A stretch of DNA of 47,960 nucleotides from a virus. The stretch lies in IMG/VR virus record IMGVR_UViG_3300010300_000024, positions 1-47,960 of that record; one strand, 5' to 3'. The position numbers and the translations under genes were made by a program. The stretch's first letter is position 1. The number at the start of each line of letters is the position of its first letter. The notes below the pieces were generated by a model that made no database searches, had not been told where the DNA came from, and saw nothing but the letters and a program-made list of their open reading frames with translations. Below are positions 1-9,031 of this stretch, piece after piece.

Positions 1-1
1 A

Positions 2-40
2 GAATTGCGAAATCCATCGGCACAACGCCCTCTGCGATGA
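2..40 (+). CDS. 3' end of the putative small terminase frame that starts at 47737 (if circular)
   Basis: If the last base of the window is joined to the first, the frame opened at 47737 continues through these bases and stops at TGA 38-40. The stop shares ATGA with the ATG at 37 of the next frame, the same coupling seen between many other gene pairs here. The join itself is inferred, not seen. Confidence 0.45.
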   Translation, partial: ELRNPSAQRPLR

Positions 41-243
41 TGCTGATTGCTCTTCACTGCAACCCTATTCGCACTTTCTGCCGCGCAATACCGCCATCAC
101 GGACGACTGCTCGCATGTCAGGCATCAGAAACGCTGTCGCGGCCACAATCGACGCGGTGGATGTTGCTGAGATAGAGCGTGAAAAGGCCGCAAAAAAGAA
201 GAAAACGAAGAAAAGCAAAGCCGAGCCCGTCGCCGCCGTCTGA
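37..243 (+). CDS. Small basic protein just upstream of the large terminase
   Basis: A 68-residue frame that starts with two methionines, has a mixed hydrophobic N-terminal half and ends in a strongly basic tail (four consecutive lysines near residue 55) before AEPVAAV. It stops three bases before the terminase ATG at 247, so it is in the packaging operon. Position and a basic tail fit a DNA-binding partner of the terminase, but no family is recognised. It could also be the displaced C-terminal part of the small terminase if a frameshift lies nearby. Without the circular join its frame is open to the window edge, so the true start is uncertain. Confidence 0.5.
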   Translation: MMLIALHCNPIRTFCRAIPPSRTTARMSGIRNAVAATIDAVDVAEIEREKAAKKKKTKKSKAEPVAAV

Positions 244-246
244 TAT

Positions 247-2130
247 ATGAGCCGTCGCGGAGACATATGGCTCGCTCTCAGTCGTGATCCCTACCTGTTT
301 TTCAAGAGATGTCTGCGCATCCGAGTCAAAACGGACGTTGGAATCCAGATGCTGCCGTTCGAGCCGAACCGTGAGCAGCGTGCAGTCATCGACTGGGTGC
401 TACATTGCATCGAGCATAAGAAGCCAGTCCGCGTAATTATCAACAAATGCCGTCGTCTCGGCATGTCCACAGCTATCGAAGCGCTTGGTTATTGGCTCTG
501 CACGTTCAATCCGAACCTGTTTGCGCTGGTTATCGCCCAGCTAGACCAAGCAACTAGGGAGATTGCGGGGATTGCGCGTAACTTTAAGAATAACCTAGAC
601 CCGCAGTTTGCGCGAATGTTTCCCCATTCACTGCCAAAGAGCCGTGGGAACACGCTTGAGTGGTCATCTGATGTCGAGGGAGTGACCTGGGGCTCCAAGT
701 TTCGCAGCATCACACAGGGCTCAACAGAGGCAAACCGTGGTGGCGACCCGTCATTTATCCACATTTCAGAGCTTGCAGCATGGGACCATCTTAGACGTAG
801 CACCACAGCGGAGGCGCAGCTCACCTCAACACTGGCTGCTATGTTATCGGAATCATTCACTTTTGTGCTAATTGAGTCCACAGCTAAGGGGGCGAGCGGG
901 AGCCACTACAACCGATTCAAGTCGGCGTGGCGCGATTGGACCGAGAGCCAAGAGCACGCTATATGGAGACCGTTTTTCTTTAGCTGGCAGGGCATTCCGA
1001 AGTACACGGCTGACGTCTCCGAGGACGTTGCTAGGCTCCATGACGAGATGGTCGCGCTGTGGGAGCAGGGAGACATCCTGCGAACGTCCAGCGGGAACAA
1101 GAAAGAGAACGAGCTTCATAACAAAGCACGCCTCATAGCAAAGGATGAGCTGCGCTATTGGCACCGAAGCGATGGCTGGGCGTGGTTTGATAGGTGCTTT
1201 GAGTACGGCCTAACGCCATCTGAGATGCGATGGGGCATGAATAAGCGCCAGGAGTTTGGCGACCTTGACGAGTTTGACCAAGAGTTTCCACTGTCTTGGC
1301 AGATGTCTTTTATCGCATCCGGCTCAAGAGCCATCGACCAGCGGGTTATTGCGGAGTGGGCGGCGAAGCCTTTGCCAGATGGCTTCAAGCAGTTCCGAGA
1401 GTTCATCGACGGTGAAGGTGAGATAAAGCCTGGCGGCACTGGCCTAGAGTGGCAGCTATACAAAGAGCCCGTTCCAGGTCACGAGTACATCATTGGTACG
1501 GACTCAGCCATGGGCTCGAAAGAGGGAGACTGGTCTGCGGCGCGTGTATACGACCGGCACGCTAAAGAAATCGTGGCAGAACTGTATTCTAAGTACTCCC
1601 CAGAGTTTTTGGGGGAGCAGGCTGTGCTGGCCGCAAAGTACTATAATAACGGCTTCATCTCCCCGGAGGCAAACAATCACGGGTATTCAACAATCAGCCA
1701 CATCGTGAACCAGATGGGCTACCGGCAGATGCAGCTAAGACGTCCGGGGAAGGCGATTCGACCGGGGAAAGACCCGTCTCAGATATATGGCACGGTTATC
1801 GGCGCTCACAATAAGGCGCGAATAATCGACGAGCTGCGCCGCCGTATTCGAGAAAAGGCCTATACTGAGCACTCGCGGCGCTTCTGCCATGAGTGTACGA
1901 CGTATGTGCGTACTCAGGCTGGCAGATATGACCACATGCCAGGTGAGCATGACGATCTGATTGATTGCACCGCACTGATATTTGAAGCGGACAACCGAAT
2001 GCGCCCCGTGTTAGAAGTGGCCGATAATTTGACGAGAACAGAAAAGACGGACAACAGTGCAAGTCGCGGTGGTCGCGGCAGGCGTGGTATGCGTCATCAG
2101 AAGCGTTTTTACCGTGGAGGAAGCCGATGA
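247..2130 (+). CDS. Terminase large subunit (packaging ATPase and nuclease)
   Basis: This 627-residue protein is the DNA-packaging motor that pumps phage DNA through the portal and cuts it. The N-terminal ATPase shows a Walker A-like KCRRLGMST at residues 67-75 and a Walker B-like strand ending FIHISE at 170-175, with Ser-Glu in place of the usual Asp-Glu. The C-terminal RNase H-like nuclease is marked by GTDSAMGSKEGDWS, with its acidic residues, and later HDDLIDCTALI. The C-terminus is rich in Arg and Gly. It is followed with ATGA overlap by a small membrane protein, then by portal and capsid genes, the normal order in a late operon. Length is normal for the family. Confidence 0.95.
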   Translation: MSRRGDIWLALSRDPYLFFKRCLRIRVKTDVGIQMLPFEPNREQRAVIDWVLHCIEHKKPVRVIINKCRRLGMSTAIEALGYWLCTFNPNLFALVIAQLDQATREIAGIARNFKNNLDPQFARMFPHSLPKSRGNTLEWSSDVEGVTWGSKFRSITQGSTEANRGGDPSFIHISELAAWDHLRRSTTAEAQLTSTLAAMLSESFTFVLIESTAKGASGSHYNRFKSAWRDWTESQEHAIWRPFFFSWQGIPKYTADVSEDVARLHDEMVALWEQGDILRTSSGNKKENELHNKARLIAKDELRYWHRSDGWAWFDRCFEYGLTPSEMRWGMNKRQEFGDLDEFDQEFPLSWQMSFIASGSRAIDQRVIAEWAAKPLPDGFKQFREFIDGEGEIKPGGTGLEWQLYKEPVPGHEYIIGTDSAMGSKEGDWSAARVYDRHAKEIVAELYSKYSPEFLGEQAVLAAKYYNNGFISPEANNHGYSTISHIVNQMGYRQMQLRRPGKAIRPGKDPSQIYGTVIGAHNKARIIDELRRRIREKAYTEHSRRFCHECTTYVRTQAGRYDHMPGEHDDLIDCTALIFEADNRMRPVLEVADNLTRTEKTDNSASRGGRGRRGMRHQKRFYRGGSR

Positions 2131-2351
2131 CACTTTTGGTGGCAGGAGCTATGACAGTCGTTGGATGCTGGGCTGGTTGGTCTGCAAGGGATTGGATTGA
2201 GCGTGCGCTGGTCAGGTTCTCTGAATTGCCTGACTTCCCAGACTCTCCAGAGAAAAGCAACGCACTGGAGTGGTCGCAGGTGCCTATTCACCAGAAGCGT
2301 CAGTTGGCTCTGGCTATGAAGAAACGCGACGAGGGGAAAGATGGATTATAG
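2127..2351 (+). CDS. Small membrane-anchored protein
   Basis: A 74-residue protein whose start overlaps the terminase stop (ATGA), showing translational coupling. Residues 2-20 form a hydrophobic segment containing VVGC, which could be a membrane anchor or a weak lipobox. The rest is charged and soluble. No family recognised. Position between terminase and portal suggests an accessory packaging or head role, by context only. Confidence 0.7.
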   Translation: MTLLVAGAMTVVGCWAGWSARDWIERALVRFSELPDFPDSPEKSNALEWSQVPIHQKRQLALAMKKRDEGKDGL

Positions 2352-2598
2352 CGATAAGCCAAAAAAGCCGCTTGGCCTACACATGGCTACAGAGCTTCCA
2401 GTCGAGGCTACGGTTGACATTAGGGTTGAGAGAGAAGGCGGGTCTGGCCAAGAAGATGCTCGCAAAATCGTAGAGATGCTGAAGCGGAAGCAGAAGAAGC
2501 CTCTCTCTCTCTTCGATGATGTCTCTGGGATGCTCGAGGAAATATCAGAAGACCCGTTTGGTGCAGCCGCCAAGTATGCAGTAAAAGGAGATAAGTAA
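2341..2598 (+). CDS. Hypothetical late-operon protein, 85 aa
   Basis: Charged 85-residue protein preceded by GGGGAAAG and starting inside the end of the upstream gene. Its stop overlaps the next start (TAATG at 2596-2600). The middle contains a predicted helix (EDARKIVEMLKRKQKKP) followed by an acidic helix. No recognised domain. Continuous coupling with its neighbours makes it a real gene. Confidence 0.75.
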   Translation: MDYSDKPKKPLGLHMATELPVEATVDIRVEREGGSGQEDARKIVEMLKRKQKKPLSLFDDVSGMLEEISEDPFGAAAKYAVKGDK

Positions 2599-2957
2599 TG
2601 GTTTATTGGCTTGAAAACGCACCGATGGTGGGCGGTTGGATCACCGCACTTGTTGGTAGCATCCTTCCTGCTATTGCCTCCATCGCTGGCTCAGCCATGA
2701 GCACGAGCGCACAAGAGAAGCAGGCTGAGATTGCAAGAAAAGAGGCGGCTAGACAGCGAGCAGTTGAGGCTGCGCTGCTCCAAAAGCAGCAGAACGACGC
2801 TTTAGTCAAGCAGGCCGTTACTCCACAGCGCGGGCCATCTATGCCTTTTGATCCTGGTCCGACTGCTGTTACCCCGATAGCCACAGACCCATTCGGATCA
2901 GTAGCTCGACAGCTTGTTGATGCTGGACCAAAGCAAAACCCATTCATGCAGGCATAG
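2598..2957 (+). CDS. Putative virion-associated protein with hydrophobic N-terminus
   Basis: 119 residues. Residues 10-35 are hydrophobic and Gly/Ala-rich (GGWITALVGSILPAIASIAG), then comes a long Ala/Glu/Gln/Arg coiled-coil-like helix (about 38-75) and a Pro-rich tail. Similar small glycine-zipper plus helix proteins occur beside the internal virion proteins of podoviruses. That comparison is inference. Start is coupled to the previous stop. Confidence 0.65.
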   Translation: MVYWLENAPMVGGWITALVGSILPAIASIAGSAMSTSAQEKQAEIARKEAARQRAVEAALLQKQQNDALVKQAVTPQRGPSMPFDPGPTAVTPIATDPFGSVARQLVDAGPKQNPFMQA

Positions 2958-2967
2958 GAGATTGGTA

Positions 2968-3246
2968 ATGGACTACGGTAGTTTTAGTAGATATGGAAAA
3001 GCACAAGGCATGTCGCCAAGCCCCAGCCAGGGCCAAGAGGAATCCGCTGGAGCGCTTGAAAACATGCTTTTTGAGCGTCAGATGCAAGCGAAAGAGCTCG
3101 AGAACATGGCCCAGGGGCTGATGTCTCAAGATCCAGCGATTCAACAAAAGATCCAGATGGAACTTAAGAAACGATACCGCCTGAATCCAGCACAAAAAGC
3201 TGCGATGCAGATGTTTGCCCCATCAGATACAGCGCGTTCTGCATAA
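2968..3246 (+). CDS. Hypothetical late-operon protein, 92 aa
   Basis: Start chosen at ATG 2968 because AGGAGATT lies 5-12 bases upstream; longer versions lack a ribosome site. The protein is Gln, Met and Glu rich with two amphipathic helices (about 30-60) and looks soluble. It lies directly before the portal gene, so it may be a head-assembly accessory. No family recognised. Confidence 0.7.
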   Translation: MDYGSFSRYGKAQGMSPSPSQGQEESAGALENMLFERQMQAKELENMAQGLMSQDPAIQQKIQMELKKRYRLNPAQKAAMQMFAPSDTARSA

Positions 3247-3256
3247 GAGGTAACCT

Positions 3257-5473
3257 ATGCCATCCTCTGGGATTGTCGATCAGTACACTCGCTTTGACAG
3301 CGAGAATGGCGAGAGCTGGTCACCCACGCAGGGTGAGGTTGAACTCGTCAATTATGTCACCAAACAGTTTGAACTGTGCGAGCGGTTCAAGAAGCCGCAC
3401 GTAAGGTCTGCGTACTACACGATATCGTTTTACCTCGGCCAGCAGTGGCTGAAGTACGACCGTGTATCTCAGGTACACGACGCAATAAAGTTTGAAGAGT
3501 GGGAGGAGGCCCCGGTCACCAACTACCTCAAGCGGGTGATTGATGACGTCACGGCCAAGGTCACAGAGAATCGCCCTGCGGTTACCGTCGTCCCTGCGAC
3601 TTCCGATGAAGACGACCAAGAGGCAGCGCGTGCTAGCGAGAAGCTTCTTGACCATCTGTGGATGGAGCTAGACTTTGGGGATGGGATTGAGGAGGCAGTG
3701 AAGCTGGCCACGCTGACAGGCTTGTCTGCCATCAAAGTCTACTGGAACCCAAGTGGTGGCGAGCAGTACCAACCAAACCTCACGGAGATGGAAGTCGCCG
3801 CGCAGGTTGAGACGGCTGTTGGAGATGTCGGACCTCGGATGACAGGGACTCCAGACTGGGACGTCTTGTCGCTGATGGAGTTTGGGTTTGACCCAGGCGC
3901 TCGTCGCTGGTCTAAGTGCCGATGGGCGTATAGCCGTAACACCGTACATATTGACGTCCTTCGCCAGACCTACGAGAAGGCGAAGTACATCAAAGCAAAC
4001 CGACGGTTGAACTTCGACCACTACCAAGTGCAGCTTATGGACAAGCTTCGCGGAGACCAGCACAACTCAGCGCAGAGCCTCTCCGAGCATGTCGAGGTTA
4101 TCGAGTACTACGAGCGCCCTTCTCCGCGACACCCGAACGGGATGTTTACGGTCATTGCCGGTGGGTTGGTCATGTACCACCAAGAGAACCTTCCGTTTGG
4201 CAAGCTGCCGTTTTACCCGATCCGCGATGGGAAGATTCCTGGCCGAATGATTGGGCATGGGCGTGCAGCATCGCTTCTTGACCCACAGCATGAGGTGAAC
4301 AAGCGTGACAAGGACATCCGAGAGCACGCTAACCTTATGGCGCAGGCCAAGTGGATTGTGGCCGAGGGCTCGCTGAAGAACGGTAACTACATCAGTAACG
4401 AGCCTGGTGAGATTGTGGAGTACAACCCAGGCTTCCCGGCTCCTCGTCCGATGGTGAACCCTCCTCTGCCTCAAGAGCACCTAGTGATCAAGAATGGCGC
4501 AGTGGAGACCATCTTCGAGCTGTCTGGCTTGTCGTCTTTGACCCGTGGCCGCATACCGTCGAACATGTCTGGTCGTGCAATCGGCATGGCGACGGACCTT
4601 GAAGCGACTCTGCTTGGGCCGCTCGTCAAAGAGGTCGAGAAGGCTATCTGTGGTGTTGGCTCGATGCTGCTCACTATGTGGCGTGACATGATGCCAATCC
4701 CATACACCGTCCCGGTCATGGGCAAGAACTCGGTTAGCGAGCTGATACGATTTTTCTCAAGCGATATCTCGTCCACTGATGTCAAGATGCAGGGCGGCTC
4801 CATGCTACCTAAGCTGCTGTCGTTCCGGCAGGAGCGCCTGCTGATGATGTGGGAACGGGGTGTATTCGGCAATCCGCAAGACCCAATGAACCAAGTCAAG
4901 TTCAGAAAGATGCTTGAGTTTGGCGATACGGACATCATCGACGGCGACAACAGTCGAGAGCGCCGATATGCCCGTGAGGTGAATGAGATGCTGAAGATGG
5001 GCACGTTCATACACCCGAACCCAGCTATCGACTCAATGGAGATACAGATTGACGAGCGGACTGACTACATGCAGTCGGCTGAATATCGTCGCCTGTCCCC
5101 AGAGATTCAGAACTTGTTTATGCGCAACTTGGCCTGGTGCTACTACTATGCTTCGCAGTCTCAGCAGGGCGTTCCTTGGTGGACCCACGTTGACGAGGAA
5201 GCGATTCAAGTAGAGGCTTGGCCACCGTTTATGCAAGAGCCACCGCCACAGCAACAGCAGCCGGGGCAACCGCAGATGGCGCAGCCTGAGCCGATGGATG
5301 CGTTCGGCATGCCTCCAGAGGCTGCACAAGAGATGCCTCCTGAGCTTATGGAGCAGATTGCCGCGCTATCCCGAGGAAACACGGGAACGCAGATTGCTAT
5401 TCCAGAGGAGGACGGTGGTGTCATGGGTCCAGGCGTGGGCGAGTTTGACATGGCACCGTCTGAGGGAATGTAA
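3257..5473 (+). CDS. Portal protein
   Basis: 738-residue protein forming the dodecameric DNA gate at the capsid vertex. It has the layout of the large P22/podovirus-type portals: an N-terminal region with EEAPVTNYLKRVIDDVTAKV, a central segment with HEVNKRDKDIREHANLM and the Gly/Pro-rich YNPGFPAPRPMVNPPLP, an SGLSSLTRG loop, and a C-terminal Gln/Pro-rich tail (about residues 660-700). GAGG precedes the ATG. It lies between terminase and scaffold, the canonical position. Identification rests on overall pattern and synteny rather than on catalytic residues. Confidence 0.9.
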   Translation: MPSSGIVDQYTRFDSENGESWSPTQGEVELVNYVTKQFELCERFKKPHVRSAYYTISFYLGQQWLKYDRVSQVHDAIKFEEWEEAPVTNYLKRVIDDVTAKVTENRPAVTVVPATSDEDDQEAARASEKLLDHLWMELDFGDGIEEAVKLATLTGLSAIKVYWNPSGGEQYQPNLTEMEVAAQVETAVGDVGPRMTGTPDWDVLSLMEFGFDPGARRWSKCRWAYSRNTVHIDVLRQTYEKAKYIKANRRLNFDHYQVQLMDKLRGDQHNSAQSLSEHVEVIEYYERPSPRHPNGMFTVIAGGLVMYHQENLPFGKLPFYPIRDGKIPGRMIGHGRAASLLDPQHEVNKRDKDIREHANLMAQAKWIVAEGSLKNGNYISNEPGEIVEYNPGFPAPRPMVNPPLPQEHLVIKNGAVETIFELSGLSSLTRGRIPSNMSGRAIGMATDLEATLLGPLVKEVEKAICGVGSMLLTMWRDMMPIPYTVPVMGKNSVSELIRFFSSDISSTDVKMQGGSMLPKLLSFRQERLLMMWERGVFGNPQDPMNQVKFRKMLEFGDTDIIDGDNSRERRYAREVNEMLKMGTFIHPNPAIDSMEIQIDERTDYMQSAEYRRLSPEIQNLFMRNLAWCYYYASQSQQGVPWWTHVDEEAIQVEAWPPFMQEPPPQQQQPGQPQMAQPEPMDAFGMPPEAAQEMPPELMEQIAALSRGNTGTQIAIPEEDGGVMGPGVGEFDMAPSEGM

Positions 5474-5508
5474 TACAGTCCGCTAGCGGCAAATAAGTTT
5501 CCAAATTT

Positions 5509-5538
5509 TTGACAGTGAAAATTTGCTGCTTGTAGTTT
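5509..5538 (+). promoter_or_regulatory. Possible sigma70-like promoter before scaffold and coat genes
   Basis: The 144-base gap between portal and scaffold genes holds TTGACA (5509-5514) and, 18 bases on, TAGTTT (5533-5538), a poor -10. A perfect 10-bp palindrome CCGCTAGCGG sits just after the portal stop. An extra promoter before the most abundant structural proteins would make sense, but the -10 is weak. Confidence 0.35.
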
Positions 5539-5617
5539 ATGCACGCAGGCCAATGGGCTTGTGTGTGGTTATCCCAAACAATCGGGTGGCGCTCCGTCAA
5601 TGCGCAGGGAGAGAACC

Positions 5618-6376
5618 ATGTCAGCAGAAGGCGTCACGAGCATTGACTCCGGTACGGAATCGCAGGCCGTAGGTGGTGAGGATTTGGCAAGCACTCCAGC
5701 AGTGGAGGTTGCCGCGACATCGGATGGGGCTGGATATGCCAGCGAGGGCGATACCTCGTCAGGTCCGGGGCCGGTGCCGTATGACAGATTTCAACAGGTA
5801 ATCGCGCAGAAGAACGATTATCAGGCGAAGGTAAACGACTATCAGGACCAGATATCTCAGTTACAGCAGTATATTGAGTATCAAAACTCACAGTCACAAC
5901 AGACTGTGGACCCTGTAGAAGCGTTGCGAAAGGCGTTGCAGCCAGAGCCAGAGCCCGAATATGTAGACCCGCTTGAGCGCAAGACGCAAGAGCTGGAGAA
6001 GCAGCTTTCGGAGCTTTCGCAATGGAAGCAGCAGCAGGTTGCAGAGGTAGAGACAGCGCGGCTTCGTGACCACTTCCGGTCGCTGGCTGACTCGGCTATT
6101 TCGGATTACCCGAATGCAAACAAGCACGAGATTGCGCTGGCCTTCTTCCAGAACCCGAACCTCACACTGTCTCAAGTGCGAGACGTTGCTCGTCAATCAC
6201 ACGAGCGCGAGACTTCGACCTGGAAGGGGCGGTTTGCTCCTGCGGCACCAGCGCCGGGAACCAATAGCCCACCAGTACTGCCCCAAAGCGGTATGGGTGG
6301 CGTTGGTGAGAAGCAGCGTATTACGTCGATTGCTGATGCCCGTGAAGCGTTTTTGGCGCGAGTCGGAATTGACTAA
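5618..6376 (+). CDS. Capsid scaffold protein
   Basis: 252 residues with start at ATG 5618 after GGGAGAGAACC. Composition is typical of scaffolds: a low-complexity acidic N-terminus, a long Gln/Glu coiled coil from about residue 75 to 165, then a helical domain and a Pro/Gly linker before a short charged C-terminus. It assembles inside the procapsid and guides coat polymerisation. It sits between portal and major capsid protein as in most tailed phages. No protease motif is seen. Confidence 0.85.
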   Translation: MSAEGVTSIDSGTESQAVGGEDLASTPAVEVAATSDGAGYASEGDTSSGPGPVPYDRFQQVIAQKNDYQAKVNDYQDQISQLQQYIEYQNSQSQQTVDPVEALRKALQPEPEPEYVDPLERKTQELEKQLSELSQWKQQQVAEVETARLRDHFRSLADSAISDYPNANKHEIALAFFQNPNLTLSQVRDVARQSHERETSTWKGRFAPAAPAPGTNSPPVLPQSGMGGVGEKQRITSIADAREAFLARVGID

Positions 6377-6410
6377 TGCTGACGCCCTGCGGGGCATGGA
6401 GAAGTAAGAA

Positions 6411-7664
6411 ATGGCTAACCAGACAGAGTCGCTAAGTACGTTTACAGACGCCCTCAAGGAGACCTACGAGGACGGAATCAAGGACCAGCTCAACCGAGAT
6501 GTTGTGCTCTATGACGCGCTCCAGAGCGGGACTCGCAAAGTGAAACTTGAGGGTAAGTACCTCAAGTTCTCCACTAAGCTTGGCCGTGCATATGGCGCTC
6601 ACGCTATTAGCGAGGACGGAAACCTACCAGAGGCAGGGCTCGCTACACGCGATCAGGGTCAGATTGACCCGAAAGACGTTTGGGGCCGAACACGCCTGAG
6701 CAAGCGGCTTATGGCTATTTCAAAGTCTAACCGTGGCGCATTTGCTGATGCCTTGGCTGACAAGATGGATGACTTGCAAGAAGACCTGAAGTACGAGGTT
6801 GCTCGTGCGTTGGTTGGAAACAAGGCATCTGGTAGCGTCACAGGGATTCTCGCTAAGTTTGTGTCTAACAATACTTCCGATGTTGTCCTTGAGGACAACT
6901 CTGGCAACGTGCAACTACGTCCAGGAATGCCTGTTGTAATTGGAAGTGCGGGCGACCTTGCTGGTGGTACTGCTGATGCTGGCACTATCGTTTCTATTGA
7001 TAGCACCACAAACATCACATTTAGCAAAACCCCTACTGCAACCGCAGGCGATTTCTTGGTTCGTGGTTCATCTAGCGAAGTAAACGCCTACGACAACGAG
7101 TTCACTGGCATCGCCCACATCGTGGACGACCAGGACGCCCTTTACACAATCGACCCAGCCACTCACCCGCAGTGGGCTGCATACGTTGACGACAACGGCG
7201 GCACCTCGCGGCCTTGGTCGCACGACCTGATGAACAAGATGGTTCGCTCCATCAAGACGCAGTCTGGCAAGCGCCCAGACTACATCACGGGTCACGACGC
7301 ACAGGTTGACGAGATTGCTAACACTCTCGTTAGCGATGTTCGTTATGAGCCTTGCAAGTTCAAGGGTGGCTACGAGCGTTCGTTCCTCACTTGGAACAAC
7401 GGTGAGCGCGATGTGCCTATCGTTCCCGATGACATGTTCGCCCCAGGTAGCCTGTACTTCCTGAACATGGACTGCTTGGCTATGTGTGAGACTGTTCCTA
7501 TGGGCTTCGACGAGACCGACTCGCTCATGCAGCGCGTGACAGACAAAATCTCGTTCGAGATTGTCTACGGAACCATCGGCAACCTTGCTTGCTTCCAGCG
7601 TAATGCGCACGGACGTTTGGACGACCTCCAATACGATACCGCAAACTTCGCATTTGCTAACTAA
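6411..7664 (+). CDS. Major capsid protein (HK97-like fold)
   Basis: 417 residues. The opening segment (TFTDALKETYEDGIKDQLNRD), the GKYLKFSTKLGRAYGA strand and the later SKSNRGAFADAL helix match a widespread phage coat family that forms the icosahedral shell. Position after portal and scaffold supports the call. The frame is followed by a GC-rich hairpin that may end or attenuate transcription, as often seen after coat genes. Confidence 0.9.
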   Translation: MANQTESLSTFTDALKETYEDGIKDQLNRDVVLYDALQSGTRKVKLEGKYLKFSTKLGRAYGAHAISEDGNLPEAGLATRDQGQIDPKDVWGRTRLSKRLMAISKSNRGAFADALADKMDDLQEDLKYEVARALVGNKASGSVTGILAKFVSNNTSDVVLEDNSGNVQLRPGMPVVIGSAGDLAGGTADAGTIVSIDSTTNITFSKTPTATAGDFLVRGSSSEVNAYDNEFTGIAHIVDDQDALYTIDPATHPQWAAYVDDNGGTSRPWSHDLMNKMVRSIKTQSGKRPDYITGHDAQVDEIANTLVSDVRYEPCKFKGGYERSFLTWNNGERDVPIVPDDMFAPGSLYFLNMDCLAMCETVPMGFDETDSLMQRVTDKISFEIVYGTIGNLACFQRNAHGRLDDLQYDTANFAFAN

Positions 7665-7676
7665 GTAAGCTAGTCT

Positions 7677-7702
7677 GGGGGCCGCTTGGCCCCTGGGCTT
7701 TT
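7677..7702 (+). terminator. Hairpin after the coat gene, possible terminator or attenuator
   Basis: GGGGCC (7678-7683), loop GCTT, GGCCCC (7688-7693) form a perfect 6-bp GC stem, followed by TGGGCTTTT. The U-run is short, so it may only attenuate read-through into the downstream virion genes. Confidence 0.5.
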
Positions 7703-7707
7703 AAGTC

Positions 7708-7754
7708 AGTCTAGCGGCAGGGCTACGAGAGAGGTTCGACTCCTCTGATTGGCT
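7708..7754 (+). other. tRNA-like remnant: D-arm plus T-arm without anticodon arm
   Basis: AGTC (7708-7711), loop TAGCGGCAG with the GG pair, and GGCT (7721-7724) form a D-arm-like hairpin with one G-U pair. Five bases later AGAGG (7730-7734), loop TTCGACT and CCTCT (7742-7746) form a perfect T-arm with the conserved TTCGA loop. No anticodon arm lies between them and no good 5' partner for the 3' acceptor-like GATTGGC is seen, so this is not a functional tRNA by standard rules. It could be a decayed tRNA, a tRNA mimic, or a recombination scar. Confidence 0.45.
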
Positions 7755-7787
7755 CCGAGAATACATTCCCTGGGGAGGGTAGATACA

Positions 7788-8471
7788 ATGGCAATTCGTA
7801 ACGACAATATTGAGCTGGCCTACCAAAGCCTGTTTATTCCTGCAACAGAGTTCAGTGGTGTCGGTGTTATACCGGACTCGTCACTTAGCGGCGATGCAGA
7901 GACCCTTGAGCTGGACATCGTCTCCGCAGGGACGAACGATGCTCCGCTTTCCGAGGTTGGAACCACAGGGCTTGTTGGTCTAGAGATCGAGACATCTGGC
8001 TCCCAGGTGAAGCACTGGATGGCTATCCCTACGTTCATGGACTTGAGTGAAGACATCTACGTCCGTGGCCACTGGGTCTCTGCCAGCGATGAGCCGAATG
8101 ATACGTTTACGGTTGCTGTAACTTACCGCCAGTATGTTGATGGCGACACATTTGGTGCTGGACCAACAGCAAGCTTGACAACGGCAATCCCTGCCGACAA
8201 CGCTGTGGGCAGCGGGTCTACTGTATACCAGACCACAAAGGCGGGTACGCTTGAAGCTTACAGCCTATCTCTTGATGCGCACGATGCGGTGGAGTGGATT
8301 GTCACCTGCACGTTTGCAGCCGACGACAACGGGGATGGCACTCCTGGGGATGGTGATTTTGACCAAACCAAGCACTTCCTTGGTCTAGAGTTTTTCTACC
8401 TTCCAAAGCTGACTCCTGGCGCGCAAACGTCCAAGGTTGCACTTCCTTCAAAGGTAGTAGTGGCTGAGTAA
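7788..8471 (+). CDS. Hypothetical virion protein, beta-rich (227 aa)
   Basis: Start at ATG 7788 with GGAGGG upstream. The protein is acidic, Thr/Ser/Gly-rich and mostly beta, with a long predicted sheet region and no catalytic motif. Its place between coat and adaptor genes suggests a head decoration or head-fibre protein. That is inference from context; no family is recognised. Confidence 0.75.
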   Translation: MAIRNDNIELAYQSLFIPATEFSGVGVIPDSSLSGDAETLELDIVSAGTNDAPLSEVGTTGLVGLEIETSGSQVKHWMAIPTFMDLSEDIYVRGHWVSASDEPNDTFTVAVTYRQYVDGDTFGAGPTASLTTAIPADNAVGSGSTVYQTTKAGTLEAYSLSLDAHDAVEWIVTCTFAADDNGDGTPGDGDFDQTKHFLGLEFFYLPKLTPGAQTSKVALPSKVVVAE

Positions 8472-9031
8472 TGGGTAATATAATCCTCGATACTCGCGGT
8501 GATGTGCGGCCAGCCCTCGACCCCGAAGGATTCCGCAAAGTCACTGGCATCAACTGGAAGACTCCCCACAGCCGCCGCTTGCAGCGGCTTTGCGGGAATC
8601 CAAAGCTGGTCGTTGGCTATGACGGCGAGGCCAAGGCCTGGGCGATTGCCCATGTCCAGCCGACTGTCGTGAAGCGCGAGTTTGGTGTGCGCGAGCAGAC
8701 ACACGTCGAGGATTTGCCTAACATCTGGTCGCACTGGCGGCGTGGGATATTCGAGGATGTTCTGCCGGGTGAGATTGACACCCCGCTGGACATCCACGAC
8801 CCACGCCTGCCTACATACATCTTAGCCTGCGACCGAACCCAAGGCGGGGCTCAGGCGGCGGCAGAAATCAAGATGAGGAGAGAGCGGACTAGAGCACTTG
8901 CGAAGGCTGCACTGCGGCGTGAGCGACGTGCCCGTGCGATTGACCTGCATAAGTCCGCTGTAAAAGCTGCGGATGACTTAGGCATATCGTACCACCGGCC
9001 CCTTTCTCAAAGGGTGTTTGCTCGTGGCTGA
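8471..9031 (+). CDS. Hypothetical structural-operon protein (186 aa)
   Basis: The start overlaps the previous stop (TAATG). The N-terminal two thirds is mixed alpha/beta with a WKTPHSRRLQRL segment. The C-terminal third is a very basic helix (about residues 130-165, rich in Arg and Ala). Small proteins of this kind are common between coat and adaptor genes in podovirus genomes. Function unknown. Confidence 0.7.
   Translation: MGNIILDTRGDVRPALDPEGFRKVTGINWKTPHSRRLQRLCGNPKLVVGYDGEAKAWAIAHVQPTVVKREFGVREQTHVEDLPNIWSHWRRGIFEDVLPGEIDTPLDIHDPRLPTYILACDRTQGGAQAAAEIKMRRERTRALAKAALRRERRARAIDLHKSAVKAADDLGISYHRPLSQRVFARG

Noticed and set aside
7671-7756. Complete tRNA gene after the coat gene
   Set aside because: D-arm and T-arm are present, but there is no anticodon arm and the acceptor strands do not pair.
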